The notes: generated by a model not told the origin, from the letters alone. A stretch of DNA of 57,573 nucleotides from Coprothermobacterota bacterium (GCA_026389455.1 JAPLHV010000180.1:1-57573), one strand, 5' to 3'. Positions 7,266 through 15,967 are shown, counted from the stretch's first letter. A program made the numbers and translations.

Positions 7266-7405
7266 GAATCTGGATATTCTTCCTCGTTTTTCTGATCGCC
7301 CTCATTCTCCAGCTTGCCAACACTCTCACGCCTGAACCCGAATTAAGCAAAACGGAGAAATGGGAGTTGATGCTCTATTACCACGCTGACGAGGCCGGTT
7401 ATTAG
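7262..7405 (+). CDS. possible micro-ORF membrane protein with non-standard start
   Basis: Right after the preceding stop is an open frame encoding one hydrophobic helix (IWIFFLVFLIALILQLAN) and a short soluble tail ending at TAG 7403. The pattern looks coding and fits the neighbouring membrane proteins. No ATG, GTG or TTG lies in frame before the helix; the first plausible codon is ATA 7262, overlapping the upstream TAA. It may use a rare start, arise by stop-proximal reinitiation, or be a decayed gene. Confidence 0.35.
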   Translation: MRIWIFFLVFLIALILQLANTLTPEPELSKTEKWELMLYYHADEAGY

Positions 7406-7418
7406 CCAACAATTCATC

Positions 7419-7444
7419 GGGGGTCCATGGTCACGTGGGCCCCC
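7419..7444 (+). promoter_or_regulatory. intergenic GC-rich hairpin
   Basis: GGGGGTCC pairs with GGGCCCCC (one G-T pair) across a 10-nt loop, 27 bases upstream of the start at 7471. It is of the same style as the other intergenic hairpins here; no T-tract. Confidence 0.55.
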
Positions 7445-7470
7445 TTCCTATTCTGAGAAAGGGAGATGCC

Positions 7471-7695
7471 ATGACAGCCATTCTGATTCGCTCAGATCAG
7501 AGAGCCTTCACGACAAACAACGAGATGATGATCACCAAGGCACTTTGCGATGATGCCCACTACAAGGAAGTCATCACCTCGTCGAAGGAGCTCCTCAGCT
7601 ATATCTCGTCACTTCCAGCAGCAAGCCCGCTGGCCAAATCGCTGATGAAAGTTGCAGCCAGAATCGATTGGAAACAGGAGGAAGGCAATGCCTGA
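7471..7695 (+). CDS. hypothetical protein, 74 aa
   Basis: An unrecognised soluble protein (MTAILIRSDQRAFTTNNEMM...). GGGAG precedes ATG 7471; the frame is open to 7435 but that start would lie inside the hairpin at 7419-7444. It overlaps the next gene by 8 bases, so the two are probably translationally coupled. Confidence 0.65.
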   Translation: MTAILIRSDQRAFTTNNEMMITKALCDDAHYKEVITSSKELLSYISSLPAASPLAKSLMKVAARIDWKQEEGNA

Positions 7696-7864
7696 GATTG
7701 AAAAGCTTCATTTGCTTTTCCGGGCTTCAGCAGCAATCAAGGCCTTGCTCAAAGAAGCCATCACACTCGAGAAACCGTTCAAAGAGCTGGGCGTTTCCTA
7801 CGCTATTCCCGACCTTGAAAAGGGTACTGTGATCGCCATCCTGGCAACTCTTGGACTAGCCTGA
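7688..7864 (+). CDS. hypothetical protein, 58 aa
   Basis: A small, mostly helical protein of unknown function with a weakly hydrophobic C-terminus (GTVIAILATLGLA). ATG 7688 follows a strong AGGAGG and overlaps the upstream gene's end. Its TGA overlaps the next gene's ATG (TGATG), so it belongs to a coupled run of four genes (7471-8724). Confidence 0.65.
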   Translation: MPEIEKLHLLFRASAAIKALLKEAITLEKPFKELGVSYAIPDLEKGTVIAILATLGLA

Positions 7865-8631
7865 TGCCCTCTCTTCCTGGTTCTGACCATTCTCATCGTC
7901 GCCTTCTGCTGCTAGCGCCACCCGACCGAAAGAAACGCCTAGATGCCACTAAAGGCGCAACCAAGAATGCCTTCATCACCAAGCAAGATCTCCTCATCAC
8001 GCTCTTCATCACTCTAACTGCCATCTTCATGTTCATCATCGGCTATTTAGTTGGCGCGGCTACGTTTACGCAGCAGGTCAGCGCCGCTACCGAGACGGTT
8101 CTATCTGCATCCGCTCCTCAAGCAATTACCCCGGACCGCGACCAGTTCATCGTCTCAGCGCGAGTTGTGGGTTCCACGAGGGTAGAGTACGGAGACAAAG
8201 CAATCCCAGCTTTTGAGGGAGCGGTCATCACTTCGGACAGATTTCTAGAGGAGGGAACCATTATTTTCTGGGAAGAGATGGCTCGCCTTGGTGGATCACT
8301 TGGCATCGTCGTGGATCATAATGGCGAAGCCACGCTCAGCGAGAAGCCATCTCGAAACGGCTATGTTGGTGACGACTACACCCGATTCCGCTTTGACTAC
8401 TACAAAACCGAGTGGGGCGACAACCCCGAAACCCTGGTTTTCCTGAAGGAACACACTTGGCAAAATGGGATGCTTACCATCGCCCAAGTGGTACGATATG
8501 GATATGAAGGGGAATTAACGGAGTTCGGGCAAAGCCTGGTGGAGAAATGGCAAGACGAAATCAACGCTCTCGACTGCAACGCCGATGACTATTGGAACCA
8601 ACGCGAGGCGACTTCGGAAGGAGCTGGGTAA
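7864..8631 (+). CDS. single-pass membrane protein, 255 aa
   Basis: Family not recognised. A basic N-terminus (about 45 residues) precedes one transmembrane helix (LLITLFITLTAIFMFIIGYLVGAA, about residues 43-66). A mostly beta domain of about 185 residues, probably outside the membrane, follows, with many Gly, Asp and aromatic residues. The polarity follows from the positive-inside rule. The start overlaps the upstream stop. It is followed by a 29-residue membrane micro-ORF, and the two may act together. Confidence 0.65.
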   Translation: MPSLPGSDHSHRRLLLLAPPDRKKRLDATKGATKNAFITKQDLLITLFITLTAIFMFIIGYLVGAATFTQQVSAATETVLSASAPQAITPDRDQFIVSARVVGSTRVEYGDKAIPAFEGAVITSDRFLEEGTIIFWEEMARLGGSLGIVVDHNGEATLSEKPSRNGYVGDDYTRFRFDYYKTEWGDNPETLVFLKEHTWQNGMLTIAQVVRYGYEGELTEFGQSLVEKWQDEINALDCNADDYWNQREATSEGAG

Positions 8632-8634
8632 GAG

Positions 8635-8724
8635 ATGGACTTTTTCGGGATCCTCTTTGTCTTTCTGTTCATCTTTATGCTGGGACTGGCTAAGTTGATA
8701 GCGTGGTATTTGACCAGGCGCTGA
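8635..8724 (+). CDS. 29-aa membrane micro-protein
   Basis: ATG 8635 lies 3 bases after the preceding stop, with AAGGAG about 11 bases upstream (inside the previous gene). The product is a single hydrophobic helix (FFGILFVFLFIFMLGLAKLI) ending in a basic tail (WYLTRR), a typical small inner-membrane protein. It is probably co-translated with the membrane protein at 7864-8631. Unrelated in sequence to the possible micro-ORF at 7262. Confidence 0.6.
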   Translation: MDFFGILFVFLFIFMLGLAKLIAWYLTRR

Positions 8725-9559
8725 GTCTTGGTCCGAAAAAAGATGAATAAACCAGATCAAAGATGACTGTGCATAATACGCAATTGAATAAAACTGGTTC
8801 AGATATAAAAAGTGGGGTAGTACAGCAGCAATATTTTTAGAGATTAGTTAAGCTCCTGCAGTCCAGTCAATGAGTTATCTGTATCGGAGGCCTTACAATC
8901 AGTGCTTCTTCCTTAGCAGAGGTCTTTGAAAATCCCCCCTCCAGCCAAATCGCCGCAAAAAAGAAGAGAAAAAAAGACAAGGAGATTAGAGATATCCGGT
9001 CTGGATCTGGAAATGATGATGGTAGTGTTGAAGGAGCCAAGGAAAATGAAAACTAGCTTTTCTGAATTCAATAGGGAGAGCCAGGTGCTTCCGAAGCGCT
9101 CAATAAAGCTAGGAACGTGGGAATGACGAGAAATATGAATTCACTTCCCTCCCAACTCCGCTTATTCGTTGTATCATTCCATTATGGGATCCATGGTTTT
9201 CTTTCTTTATTAGGCTTGGTTTCATCACATCGCTCTGTTCGCCACGACGCAAAGACTCCCTGGAAGCCATGATCGGATTCGGAACGACTGATTTGATCTA
9301 AAGGGAGGGTTCAAAATGAACGCGTTGATGAAATGGTTCAGCATCATGCTTTGCCTGACATGGCATTGATGATATTAGTTCCCACCGTCATCTCAGCGCA
9401 ATCGCCGAGTAGGGCGGGGCGAACAATTGAAAGAAGGAGAGCCGGCGCAGATTATGACAGAACCTCCCATGGCGAATGGTTCCATTTCGCCTTTGCCAGT
9501 GACTGTAGAGCTTCACTATGTAGGGAAATATTTATTAAAGTAGCATTGCTCACTTGAAA
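8725..9559 (+). other. gene-poor stretch with possible gene fragments
   Basis: No complete gene is convincing. From about 8890 to 9051 one frame reads like the charged C-terminus of a protein (LAEVFENPPSSQIAAKKK... ending GAKENEN), but it has no start after the upstream stop, so it may be a decayed gene end. At 9454-9543 a 29-aa ORF (MTEPPMANG..., ending VGKYLLK) sits just ahead of the coiled-coil gene and could be translated. Otherwise I see nothing. Confidence 0.4.
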
Positions 9560-10693
9560 ATGGGAAGTAATCGGTATCAGAATTTACCAGTGGCGGCGAC
9601 TCAGGAGGAGTGGCGAGCTTTGCTTCAATATCTGCGAGCTGGATTGTCAGAGACTACCCCGACCCTTGACTTCCTAGAACTATCAAAAACCATAGAGCAA
9701 GCAACAAACTTAGAGCAAACAATGGCCTTAGAGATAGCAAGTGCTCTTGAGGAAGCAAGGAGGCTAGAGGTTGCAAGGGCATTTGAAGAAGCACGAGCCT
9801 TTGAGGAAGAAAGGAACGTAGAAGAAGCAAAGTCCTTAAAGCAGGCAAGAAACCTAGAGCGAGCAAAGATCCAAGAGGACGCAAGGGAAATAGAAGAAGC
9901 AAAGGCCTTAGAACAATCAGTTACTACAGAAAAAACGAAGACCATTGAAGAAGCAAAAGCTTTAGAGCGCACAAAGGCCTTAGAGCGCACAAAGGCCTTA
10001 GAGTTGCAAAGAAGGACTGTAGAGTTAGAAAGTGCCCTAGCGCAAGCAAAAACCCTTGAGTTAGCAAAATCCTTAGAGCGAGCAAGAAACCTAGAGCGAG
10101 AAATGGCCGCAATAAAGCGCAGTCATAACGAGTCTGTAGACGAAATGGTCAAGGGTTTCAAGCAACAGATCCAAAGCGGGCAGAACGATCCAGAAACTAG
10201 ACGGCCAAAGTATTACGTGTCTCCCTCGGTTTTGCGCCGGAAGATGGCAGCCGACCAGCGTAGGAAAGCAGACTCCCAGCGCGATGAACCAGCTGCTGAG
10301 GTAAGAAAAACATCCAAAGTAGTTGAAGTTCTTTTTAAGATTATAGGAATTATTGCTTGTACTATTTTCGTCGGCTTTTTCTACAATCTGATTTTTGATC
10401 TTGCGGAATGGGGTTTTTTTGCTTACCTATTCTGGGGAGGGCTAATACTAGTCGTAATTTGTGTGGTGGTTGGAGCTATTTTTAGTTTTATAACGGGTCA
10501 TAGCAATCCTTTTGTAACAGATGGTACACCCTATGAAAAAAACGACATATCATATGAAAGCTACGATAATGGCAATGATATAAATAATATTGTTGACCAA
10601 AGACAAGATGATATTGATGATATGAATGATGATAATATAAATATGGAAACTTCCTATGATTATTACGACCCTGATGAAGATAAGAATCGTTAG
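9560..10693 (+). CDS. hexad-repeat helical membrane protein
   Basis: A 377-aa protein. Residues about 42-185 are some 23 tandem six-residue units of the form A-K/R-x-L-E-x (AKSLKQ, ARNLER, AKALER...), with one slip near QRRTVELESALAQ. A period of six is unlike a seven-residue coiled coil and suggests a long, highly charged single helix. Two transmembrane helices follow (VVEVLFKIIGIIACTIFVGFF and AYLFWGGLILVVICVVVGAIF), then an Asp/Asn/Tyr-rich tail. ATG 9560 is used; TTG 9554 is two codons upstream. The C-terminal coding part is clearly AT-richer than the neighbours. Function unknown. Confidence 0.75.
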   Translation: MGSNRYQNLPVAATQEEWRALLQYLRAGLSETTPTLDFLELSKTIEQATNLEQTMALEIASALEEARRLEVARAFEEARAFEEERNVEEAKSLKQARNLERAKIQEDAREIEEAKALEQSVTTEKTKTIEEAKALERTKALERTKALELQRRTVELESALAQAKTLELAKSLERARNLEREMAAIKRSHNESVDEMVKGFKQQIQSGQNDPETRRPKYYVSPSVLRRKMAADQRRKADSQRDEPAAEVRKTSKVVEVLFKIIGIIACTIFVGFFYNLIFDLAEWGFFAYLFWGGLILVVICVVVGAIFSFITGHSNPFVTDGTPYEKNDISYESYDNGNDINNIVDQRQDDIDDMNDDNINMETSYDYYDPDEDKNR

Positions 10694-11223
10694 TATTTAA
10701 AAATAGCAGTCATATCAGCCATATCTTCACAATTACTACCTAACTATATCCATATTTACCTTGTATTCATCAGCATTTGCCGACATTGTAAGCTGAATCT
10801 CCGCATTAATCCTTGTTATTTCTCATGCTATTCCTTCTAACCATGCCCCAGTCTGCATTCTAGCAATGTGTGTACTTATTTATAACTACTATTTAATTAG
10901 TATTAGATACTATTTGTCAGGGCTGTAGGACTGTTGCCTATCCACAATTAGCTGCAATTATCGCCCTAATTATTACTGAAATAGATGAGAAATCATGTAA
11001 ATGGATGGATAGAGGGGTAGATATTTAGATGGAAAACTGATTTCGCTGCTTCGTGTCTTCTTCCCCCTTTTGCCCATATCGCTCTCTTGGCTGCTGGAGA
11101 TGATCCAGCTCAACATAATTGGCGTTGCCCTGACGGGGCCGCTGTCTTTCTCTTTCATGCCGGCGCTCAGCCCAAAAATGAGCTGCTGCGCACATTCCGT
11201 TTGAAACCTACTGAGGAGGATAA
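10694..11223 (+). other. AT-rich non-coding stretch
   Basis: About 530 bases with no credible gene on either strand. The first 300 bases are AT-rich with many short inverted A/T runs. It may hold the promoter for the run of genes starting at 11224, but I could not pick one site with confidence. Confidence 0.45.
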
Positions 11224-11556
11224 ATGATGGTTAAGAGAAACATTGCCAGTTTGGAACAGATCAAATCAGCCTTGCCCGAATCCTTGCGCGAGTTGTGCGG
11301 CAAGAAATTGTCTGCGGCGTACTCGCTTGAATTGGAATGCTTGGAAGAGTACAGCGCAAGCTTGAAGGAAGGCCAGATCTACCTGGGTATGCCTGAATCA
11401 AGCGGCTCTCAGTGGACTTGTTTCTTTGAGGTTGTTGACCGCTCTCTACCCCGAACCGATTCCTTCAACTGGCATCTGCAAAACACGAGCCAGTGGCGTT
11501 ACGCCGGTTGCATCGCCATCGACAAGCGGTCCGGCGATGTATCCAGGCATCACTAG
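11224..11556 (+). CDS. hypothetical protein, 110 aa
   Basis: An unrecognised small soluble protein with an N-terminal helical part (LEQIKSALPESLRELCGKKL) and a Trp- and Phe-rich middle. Strong GAGGAGG precedes ATG 11224. It is the first gene of a run leading to the MoxR ATPase at 11766. Confidence 0.65.
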   Translation: MMVKRNIASLEQIKSALPESLRELCGKKLSAAYSLELECLEEYSASLKEGQIYLGMPESSGSQWTCFFEVVDRSLPRTDSFNWHLQNTSQWRYAGCIAIDKRSGDVSRHH

Positions 11557-11568
11557 GGAGAGAGCCAA

Positions 11569-11772
11569 ATGAAAATTGCCAAGTGGTACAACACGCGCTT
11601 CTGGGCTGTCTACGATTCCAAGTACAAGCTGATTTGCCTCTGCGTCTACAAGTGTGGGGCCCTTGCCTTGGTTAAAAGGCTTAGCAAGAAACCAGCCCTT
11701 GTCGTGAGCCAAAGTATGATCCATGAAAAGTCGCCAAAAATTCCCTTCGTGGCCTGGAAAGCGAAATGCTAA
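11569..11772 (+). CDS. hypothetical protein, 67 aa
   Basis: A small basic protein (MKIAKWYNTRFWAVYDSKYKL...) of unknown family. GGAGAG precedes ATG 11569. Its end overlaps the start of the MoxR ATPase by 7 bases, suggesting translational coupling to it. Confidence 0.6.
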   Translation: MKIAKWYNTRFWAVYDSKYKLICLCVYKCGALALVKRLSKKPALVVSQSMIHEKSPKIPFVAWKAKC

Positions 11773-12791
11773 TCAATGAGACCAAGCGTCTTCTGAAGCA
11801 CAAGATGCTCTCCAGCCATCCAACCTCCCTCATGATTTGGGGACCGCCGGGCGTGGGAAAGTCTCAGGCTGTTAAGGAAGTGGCTGAAGAACTAGGATGG
11901 AACCTGATTGACCTCCGTCTTCTGCTGTTGAACCCGGTTGATTTGCGCGGCATCCCGGTCCCAAACCGCGAGCTGGGAGTTGCTGAGTGGTTTCCCGCCT
12001 CATTTTTACCGAATACAGACCGGCACGGCGCGAAAGGAATCCTCTTCATCGACGAGATAAACGCCGCTCCAAGCTCGCTGCAGGCATCATCTTACCAGCT
12101 CGTTCTGGATCGGCGCTGTGGCGAATACGTACTGCCGGATGGCTGGCGCATCATCGCCGCCGGGAACAACGCCACAGACAAATCCATCGTCAGTAGGATG
12201 CCCTCGGCTTTGGCCAACCGGATGACCCACCTGGAGGTTGATTGCGATCTGACTGATTGGAAATCATGGGCGCTCACTCACGACGTAGACCCCATGGTGG
12301 TCTCCTTCCTGAACTATAGGCAGGAGCTGCTCTTCAAGATGCCGGACGGAATTGACCAGATCAAGGGATTCCCGTCCCCGCGCACCTGGGAGTTCGTCTC
12401 CAATGACATCAAGGATTACCACGGCGACATCGAGGCAGCCTATCCGTTTATCGTAGGCAACATCGGCAGCGGCCCTGCCACCGAATTCCTGGCTTATTCT
12501 CGCGTCTATGGCAAGCTTCCAGATATCGAGCGAATCCTTGATAGGGGAGAGGGCGAAACCGTAACTGGCATCGATTTGCTGTATGCTGTCTGCGGCGCTC
12601 TTGTAAGCTCCCTGGTGCGGAAGCAAGACAAGAAACGCTTTGCCAATTTCCTTGGATATATCTCCAGGATCCCCCGCGAATTTCAAGTGCTGGCCGTAAA
12701 AGATTGCTTCAGCGCCAAGCTTGAGACCCTGCTCGTGTCTATTCCGGCTTTCTCGAAATGGGCAGAAGCCAATTCCGATGTCATTCTGTAG
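11766..12791 (+). CDS. MoxR-type AAA+ ATPase
   Basis: A 341-aa AAA+ protein of the MoxR/CbbQ-like group. Walker A GPPGVGKS is at residues 26-33, Walker B ILFIDE at 92-97, sensor-like AAGNN at about 132 and an arginine-finger region SRMPSALANR shortly after. MoxR ATPases pair with VWA-domain partners to assemble or activate metal-dependent targets. The metallopeptidase-VWA gene at 14124 in the same run is the expected partner. It is the second MoxR in the window; the chromosomal one at 46528 is more distant in sequence. No separate ribosome site; coupled to the gene before. Confidence 0.9.
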   Translation: MLINETKRLLKHKMLSSHPTSLMIWGPPGVGKSQAVKEVAEELGWNLIDLRLLLLNPVDLRGIPVPNRELGVAEWFPASFLPNTDRHGAKGILFIDEINAAPSSLQASSYQLVLDRRCGEYVLPDGWRIIAAGNNATDKSIVSRMPSALANRMTHLEVDCDLTDWKSWALTHDVDPMVVSFLNYRQELLFKMPDGIDQIKGFPSPRTWEFVSNDIKDYHGDIEAAYPFIVGNIGSGPATEFLAYSRVYGKLPDIERILDRGEGETVTGIDLLYAVCGALVSSLVRKQDKKRFANFLGYISRIPREFQVLAVKDCFSAKLETLLVSIPAFSKWAEANSDVIL

Positions 12792-12822
12792 GGATCTAGG
12801 CCGCAGAGAAGACATCCTCCTT

Positions 12823-12999
12823 ATGAAAACGCTGGTCATCACCCAATGCTCAATAAAAAACCATCCACCAGGGGAAAAGGTCATCATCGATCTCATCATC
12901 GAGACCGACACTGAAACCTCTTCCCTGGTGGAGCCATATCTTTTCCGCAATCAACTCGACGCAGCCGTAGCCATCGCCAAAATGAGAGAAGGTTCTTAA
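12823..12999 (+). CDS. hypothetical protein, 58 aa
   Basis: A small protein (MKTLVITQCSIKNHPPGEKVIIDLII...) of mixed strand and helix, family unknown. The start at ATG 12823 has only a weak ribosome site. It lies between the MoxR ATPase and the tandem Cys-rich pair and probably belongs to the same transcript. Confidence 0.5.
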   Translation: MKTLVITQCSIKNHPPGEKVIIDLIIETDTETSSLVEPYLFRNQLDAAVAIAKMREGS

Positions 13000-13009
13000 G
13001 GTTGATTAG

Positions 13010-13474
13010 ATGACGAGAATTGAGCGCCTTGGAAGATTGCTAGAACTGGTGATACCGGGCGGCAAAGAGCCAGCGCCAGGAGGATTGGCGCATCCATGCG
13101 AACCGTGCGATCAGAGAACGCCAAGCGGCTACACATGCCCCAGACGTTATTCCGATTTGGGTGGGTGCAGCGACTACAAGGAATACAGTGGCAAAATTGA
13201 TGAAATAGATAAACAGTGGAAATATGTTCACTATGAATACATGCGATCAGCTGTGCAACGATTTCACATTCGGCATCACCTAAAACAAATGCGATCCATT
13301 TACATCCCCTACAATGAAGAGGTAGAGACAATTCTTACCTTATTCAGGCGCTACAACAGATGGAGAAAACTAACCGATCCCATCGTTCCCATGCTCTATA
13401 AGGGGTCAGGCGCTACCTGGAACGCAATTAAGGTAGCATTAGCTATGTCCGGAATAGGCAGGAACAAGATGTAA
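13010..13474 (+). CDS. Cys-rich hypothetical protein, tandem copy A
   Basis: A 154-aa protein of unknown family. It shares with its downstream neighbour the N-terminus MTRI.R.GRLLELVIPG, a Cys cluster (CEPC, then two single Cys), a central aromatic section with a RFH motif and a C-terminal DPIVPML.KGS...W.AIKV block. The two are clearly ancient tandem duplicates. The Cys residues could bind zinc or an iron-sulfur cluster. The stop and the neighbour's ATG overlap by one base (TAATG). Confidence 0.7.
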   Translation: MTRIERLGRLLELVIPGGKEPAPGGLAHPCEPCDQRTPSGYTCPRRYSDLGGCSDYKEYSGKIDEIDKQWKYVHYEYMRSAVQRFHIRHHLKQMRSIYIPYNEEVETILTLFRRYNRWRKLTDPIVPMLYKGSGATWNAIKVALAMSGIGRNKM

Positions 13475-13959
13475 TGACTAGGATCAGGCGCTTTGGCAGG
13501 CTGTTGGAGCTGGTGATTCCTGGAAAGGAAGAGCCTTTGCCGGAATCACCCCAAAAACCGTGCCTCAGTTGTGCCAAAGAAAGCGCCTGTTATCAGCCGG
13601 GAACACAGAACGCCGCAACATTCTATGAATGCGGAAAATATCAGGAATACCATTCATCGTATCTGGGATTATTCGACAGCTATTATCATCTAGATGAAAA
13701 CTGGATGATACTGGCTATCCGCCGTTTCCATGTTTTGCATTATCGATCTCCAGACTATCCAGGCATCTACATTCCTAAGAATCCAGACACATCTATCATC
13801 ATCAATCTCTTCCGAATTGATTCTCAAGATAAAGATAGATGGAAAGTGCAGACTGACCCCATCGTCCCCATGCTCGATAAGGGGTCATGCGCCAGCTGGA
13901 GCGCCATTAAGGTAACTCTGCGTCTCTTAGAGAGTGTAAAAATAGATCTAGGCGTTTAG
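13474..13959 (+). CDS. Cys-rich hypothetical protein, tandem copy B
   Basis: A 161-aa paralogue of the gene just upstream, with the same MTRI.R.GRLLELVIPG start, CLSC and two more Cys, RFHVLHY, and DPIVPMLDKGS...WSAIKV near the end. Many substitutions separate the copies, so the duplication is not recent, but both are intact, implying that both are kept. They lie between a MoxR ATPase and its probable VWA partner, so a link to that system is possible. Confidence 0.7.
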   Translation: MTRIRRFGRLLELVIPGKEEPLPESPQKPCLSCAKESACYQPGTQNAATFYECGKYQEYHSSYLGLFDSYYHLDENWMILAIRRFHVLHYRSPDYPGIYIPKNPDTSIIINLFRIDSQDKDRWKVQTDPIVPMLDKGSCASWSAIKVTLRLLESVKIDLGV

Positions 13960-14123
13960 GAGGGAAGCTTCTGAGCCTGTCGCATCAATCCCGTTCCCTC
14001 GGTCCCGATCGTTCCAAGGTATTCCCTCTTCAATCTACTTCTCGCCTCTCCCGGATTCCCCCCTGATTAACAAAGGCAGTTTGGGTCAACCCCTCGCCTT
14101 ATTGAAATGAAAAAAGGATATAG

Positions 14124-15350
14124 ATGAACAAAGATATAGAAACAGCAATCACGCGAGCCAGGATCCACCTGGTCATGAACAATCCTTTCTATGGCACGCT
14201 TGCCTTGTATCTGAACCTCCGAGAAGGCAGTGTGCCAACTATGGGCACCGATGGCAAGAACCTCTTCTATGATCCAACTTTCGTCGCCTCTATCTATCGA
14301 AACGGCCAGGGATTGAATGAATTAATCGGCGCTGTCGCCCATGAGATTCTCCACAATGCGCTTTTGCACCTCTGGCGGGGACAGGCGCGCCACCCAACAA
14401 TCTGGAATATGGCGGCCGACTTTGCTAATAACGCCATTCTCCTTGAGTCCGGCTTCAAGCTACCGCAGGGACATCTCTATGAGAAAGACTACGACGGGAT
14501 GACTGCGGAAGAGATCTATACCAAAATCATTCAGAACCTCCAATCCAACCAATTGTCCGCTCAAGGGAATAGCGAGGAAAGCAGCAACCAAAGCGATGGC
14601 GATCCGAGCGATAACGATCACCAAAACCAAGATGGTCAGACCAATAAGAGCCAAGACGCCCGCGAACAAACCTGGGGAGAGCACAGCCCCTGGAAAGATG
14701 CAGGGAAAAGAGAGACCGATAAATTAAGCAATGAGTGGCGAGATCGCGTGGTTCAAGCTGCAGAGTCAGCCAAGAAGCGCGGCAAATGCCCAGGAGCCAT
14801 CGAGAGATTAATCAGCAACCTGCTTTACCCCAAGCTTGACTGGCGCAAAGCGCTGGCCAGCTTCATTCGTCCAAGCAAGTGCGACTTTACTTGGAGCCCG
14901 CCAGACAGGCGCTACCTGAACGACCTCTATGATTACCTCGTATTGCCGGACTTCAATGATGAGAGCGTAGAAAATATCGTCATAGCCGTGGACACCTCAG
15001 GCTCCATCGCTCAAGAGGAACTTGATCAATTCATGTCTGAAGTCAACGCCATAATGAGCAGTTATAGCCAATTCCGGGGCCATCTCGTGTTTTGTGATGC
15101 AGACATTCAATCGTGGACAGAGATAGAAAGAGACACTGTCCTGCCGATCCCCAAAGGCGGCGGCGGAACTGACTTCCGTTCTGTCTTTCTCGAGGTTGAA
15201 AAACGAGGATTGGAACCCAGCGCGCTGGTGTTCATTTCGGACGGCTACGGCGATTATCCAGACAAACCGCCCAGCTATCCAGTGCTTTGGGTGCTGACCA
15301 CCAAGAATTGCGCAGTGCCTTGGGGAGCGAGCGTAGAGATCACCATCTGA
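14124..15350 (+). CDS. DUF2201-like metallopeptidase-VWA protein
   Basis: A 408-aa protein. The N-terminal domain has the zinc-peptidase motif HEILH (His73, Glu74, His77), typical of the putative metallopeptidase domain of DUF2201. Residues about 140-200 are a Gln/Asn/Asp/Ser-rich linker. The C-terminal VWA domain has a MIDAS motif DTSGS (Asp290, Ser292, Ser294), then GGGGTDF and FISDGYGD. Such proteins are usually encoded with MoxR ATPases, as here (11766). The pair may act as a chaperone-like or defence-related module, but its target is unknown. AAAAGGA precedes ATG 14124. Confidence 0.88.
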   Translation: MNKDIETAITRARIHLVMNNPFYGTLALYLNLREGSVPTMGTDGKNLFYDPTFVASIYRNGQGLNELIGAVAHEILHNALLHLWRGQARHPTIWNMAADFANNAILLESGFKLPQGHLYEKDYDGMTAEEIYTKIIQNLQSNQLSAQGNSEESSNQSDGDPSDNDHQNQDGQTNKSQDAREQTWGEHSPWKDAGKRETDKLSNEWRDRVVQAAESAKKRGKCPGAIERLISNLLYPKLDWRKALASFIRPSKCDFTWSPPDRRYLNDLYDYLVLPDFNDESVENIVIAVDTSGSIAQEELDQFMSEVNAIMSSYSQFRGHLVFCDADIQSWTEIERDTVLPIPKGGGGTDFRSVFLEVEKRGLEPSALVFISDGYGDYPDKPPSYPVLWVLTTKNCAVPWGASVEITI

Positions 15351-15510
15351 AGGCGTCACCTCCGCATTGCAGCAGTCAATTCCCCGAGCATTGTCTGATT
15401 TAAACAAAAGAACATCGTCAAGCCTGCCCGCATAAGGCTGCGGCTCGCTTCCTTTCAATTCCTTATTGCGGAAGCCTAAATGGATTTGTCGGTAAAAATA
15501 GGAGGAAAAA

Positions 15511-15951
15511 ATGGTTGTCGAAGTTTGCCTGGAAACAAAAGATGCAATCTTTGATCTGATTTTCCGGTGCGCTACCAAGCACAGGGCTCTTAAGGAGAAA
15601 CTCACGTCCCTTCAACCGCCGGTGAAGCCGCCGAGGCCTCTTGCCATCTCCAACCAATTTGAGCTCAACAATTATCTCAACGCCCTTGCCGACTACTACA
15701 GCGACAATGAAACATTCTTCATAAAAAATAGACAAATAACACTTGAAGTCGCCAAATTAGAAATACTGCTCATCCAAACAATTCCTGTAACAGATGTCTG
15801 GCTGTGGTTTGATACTTTTTCGGTCGTTCGGCACAGCGTCGAGAATGACTTCCATGGACCGATTATCGAATATGCAGGCAGTTCAACCTCCAAGCAAGCA
15901 TTTATCCACAGCGCCCCAACAGAACAACTTCGCCAACTTTCAGAATTCTAG
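15511..15951 (+). CDS. hypothetical protein, 146 aa
   Basis: An unrecognised helical, soluble protein (MVVEVCLETKDAIFDLIFRCATKHRALKEKL...). AGGAGG sits well upstream of ATG 15511. It overlaps no neighbour, and the next gene starts 17 bases after its stop. Confidence 0.65.
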   Translation: MVVEVCLETKDAIFDLIFRCATKHRALKEKLTSLQPPVKPPRPLAISNQFELNNYLNALADYYSDNETFFIKNRQITLEVAKLEILLIQTIPVTDVWLWFDTFSVVRHSVENDFHGPIIEYAGSSTSKQAFIHSAPTEQLRQLSEF

Positions 15952-15967
15952 ACAAAAAGGCAAACAA

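Noticed and set aside
9333..9557. 74-codon ORF before the hexad-repeat gene
   Set aside because: Arg/Ser-rich with no ribosome site; a 29-codon ORF in another frame (9454-9543) looks slightly better but is also uncertain.
10973..11158. Minus-strand ORF of 61 codons
   Set aside because: Isolated in AT-rich DNA, no ribosome site, no recognisable protein pattern.
15794..15967. 5' extension of the gene starting at 15968
   Set aside because: It overlaps the upstream gene in another frame and looks non-coding; GTG 15968 has AAGG upstream.
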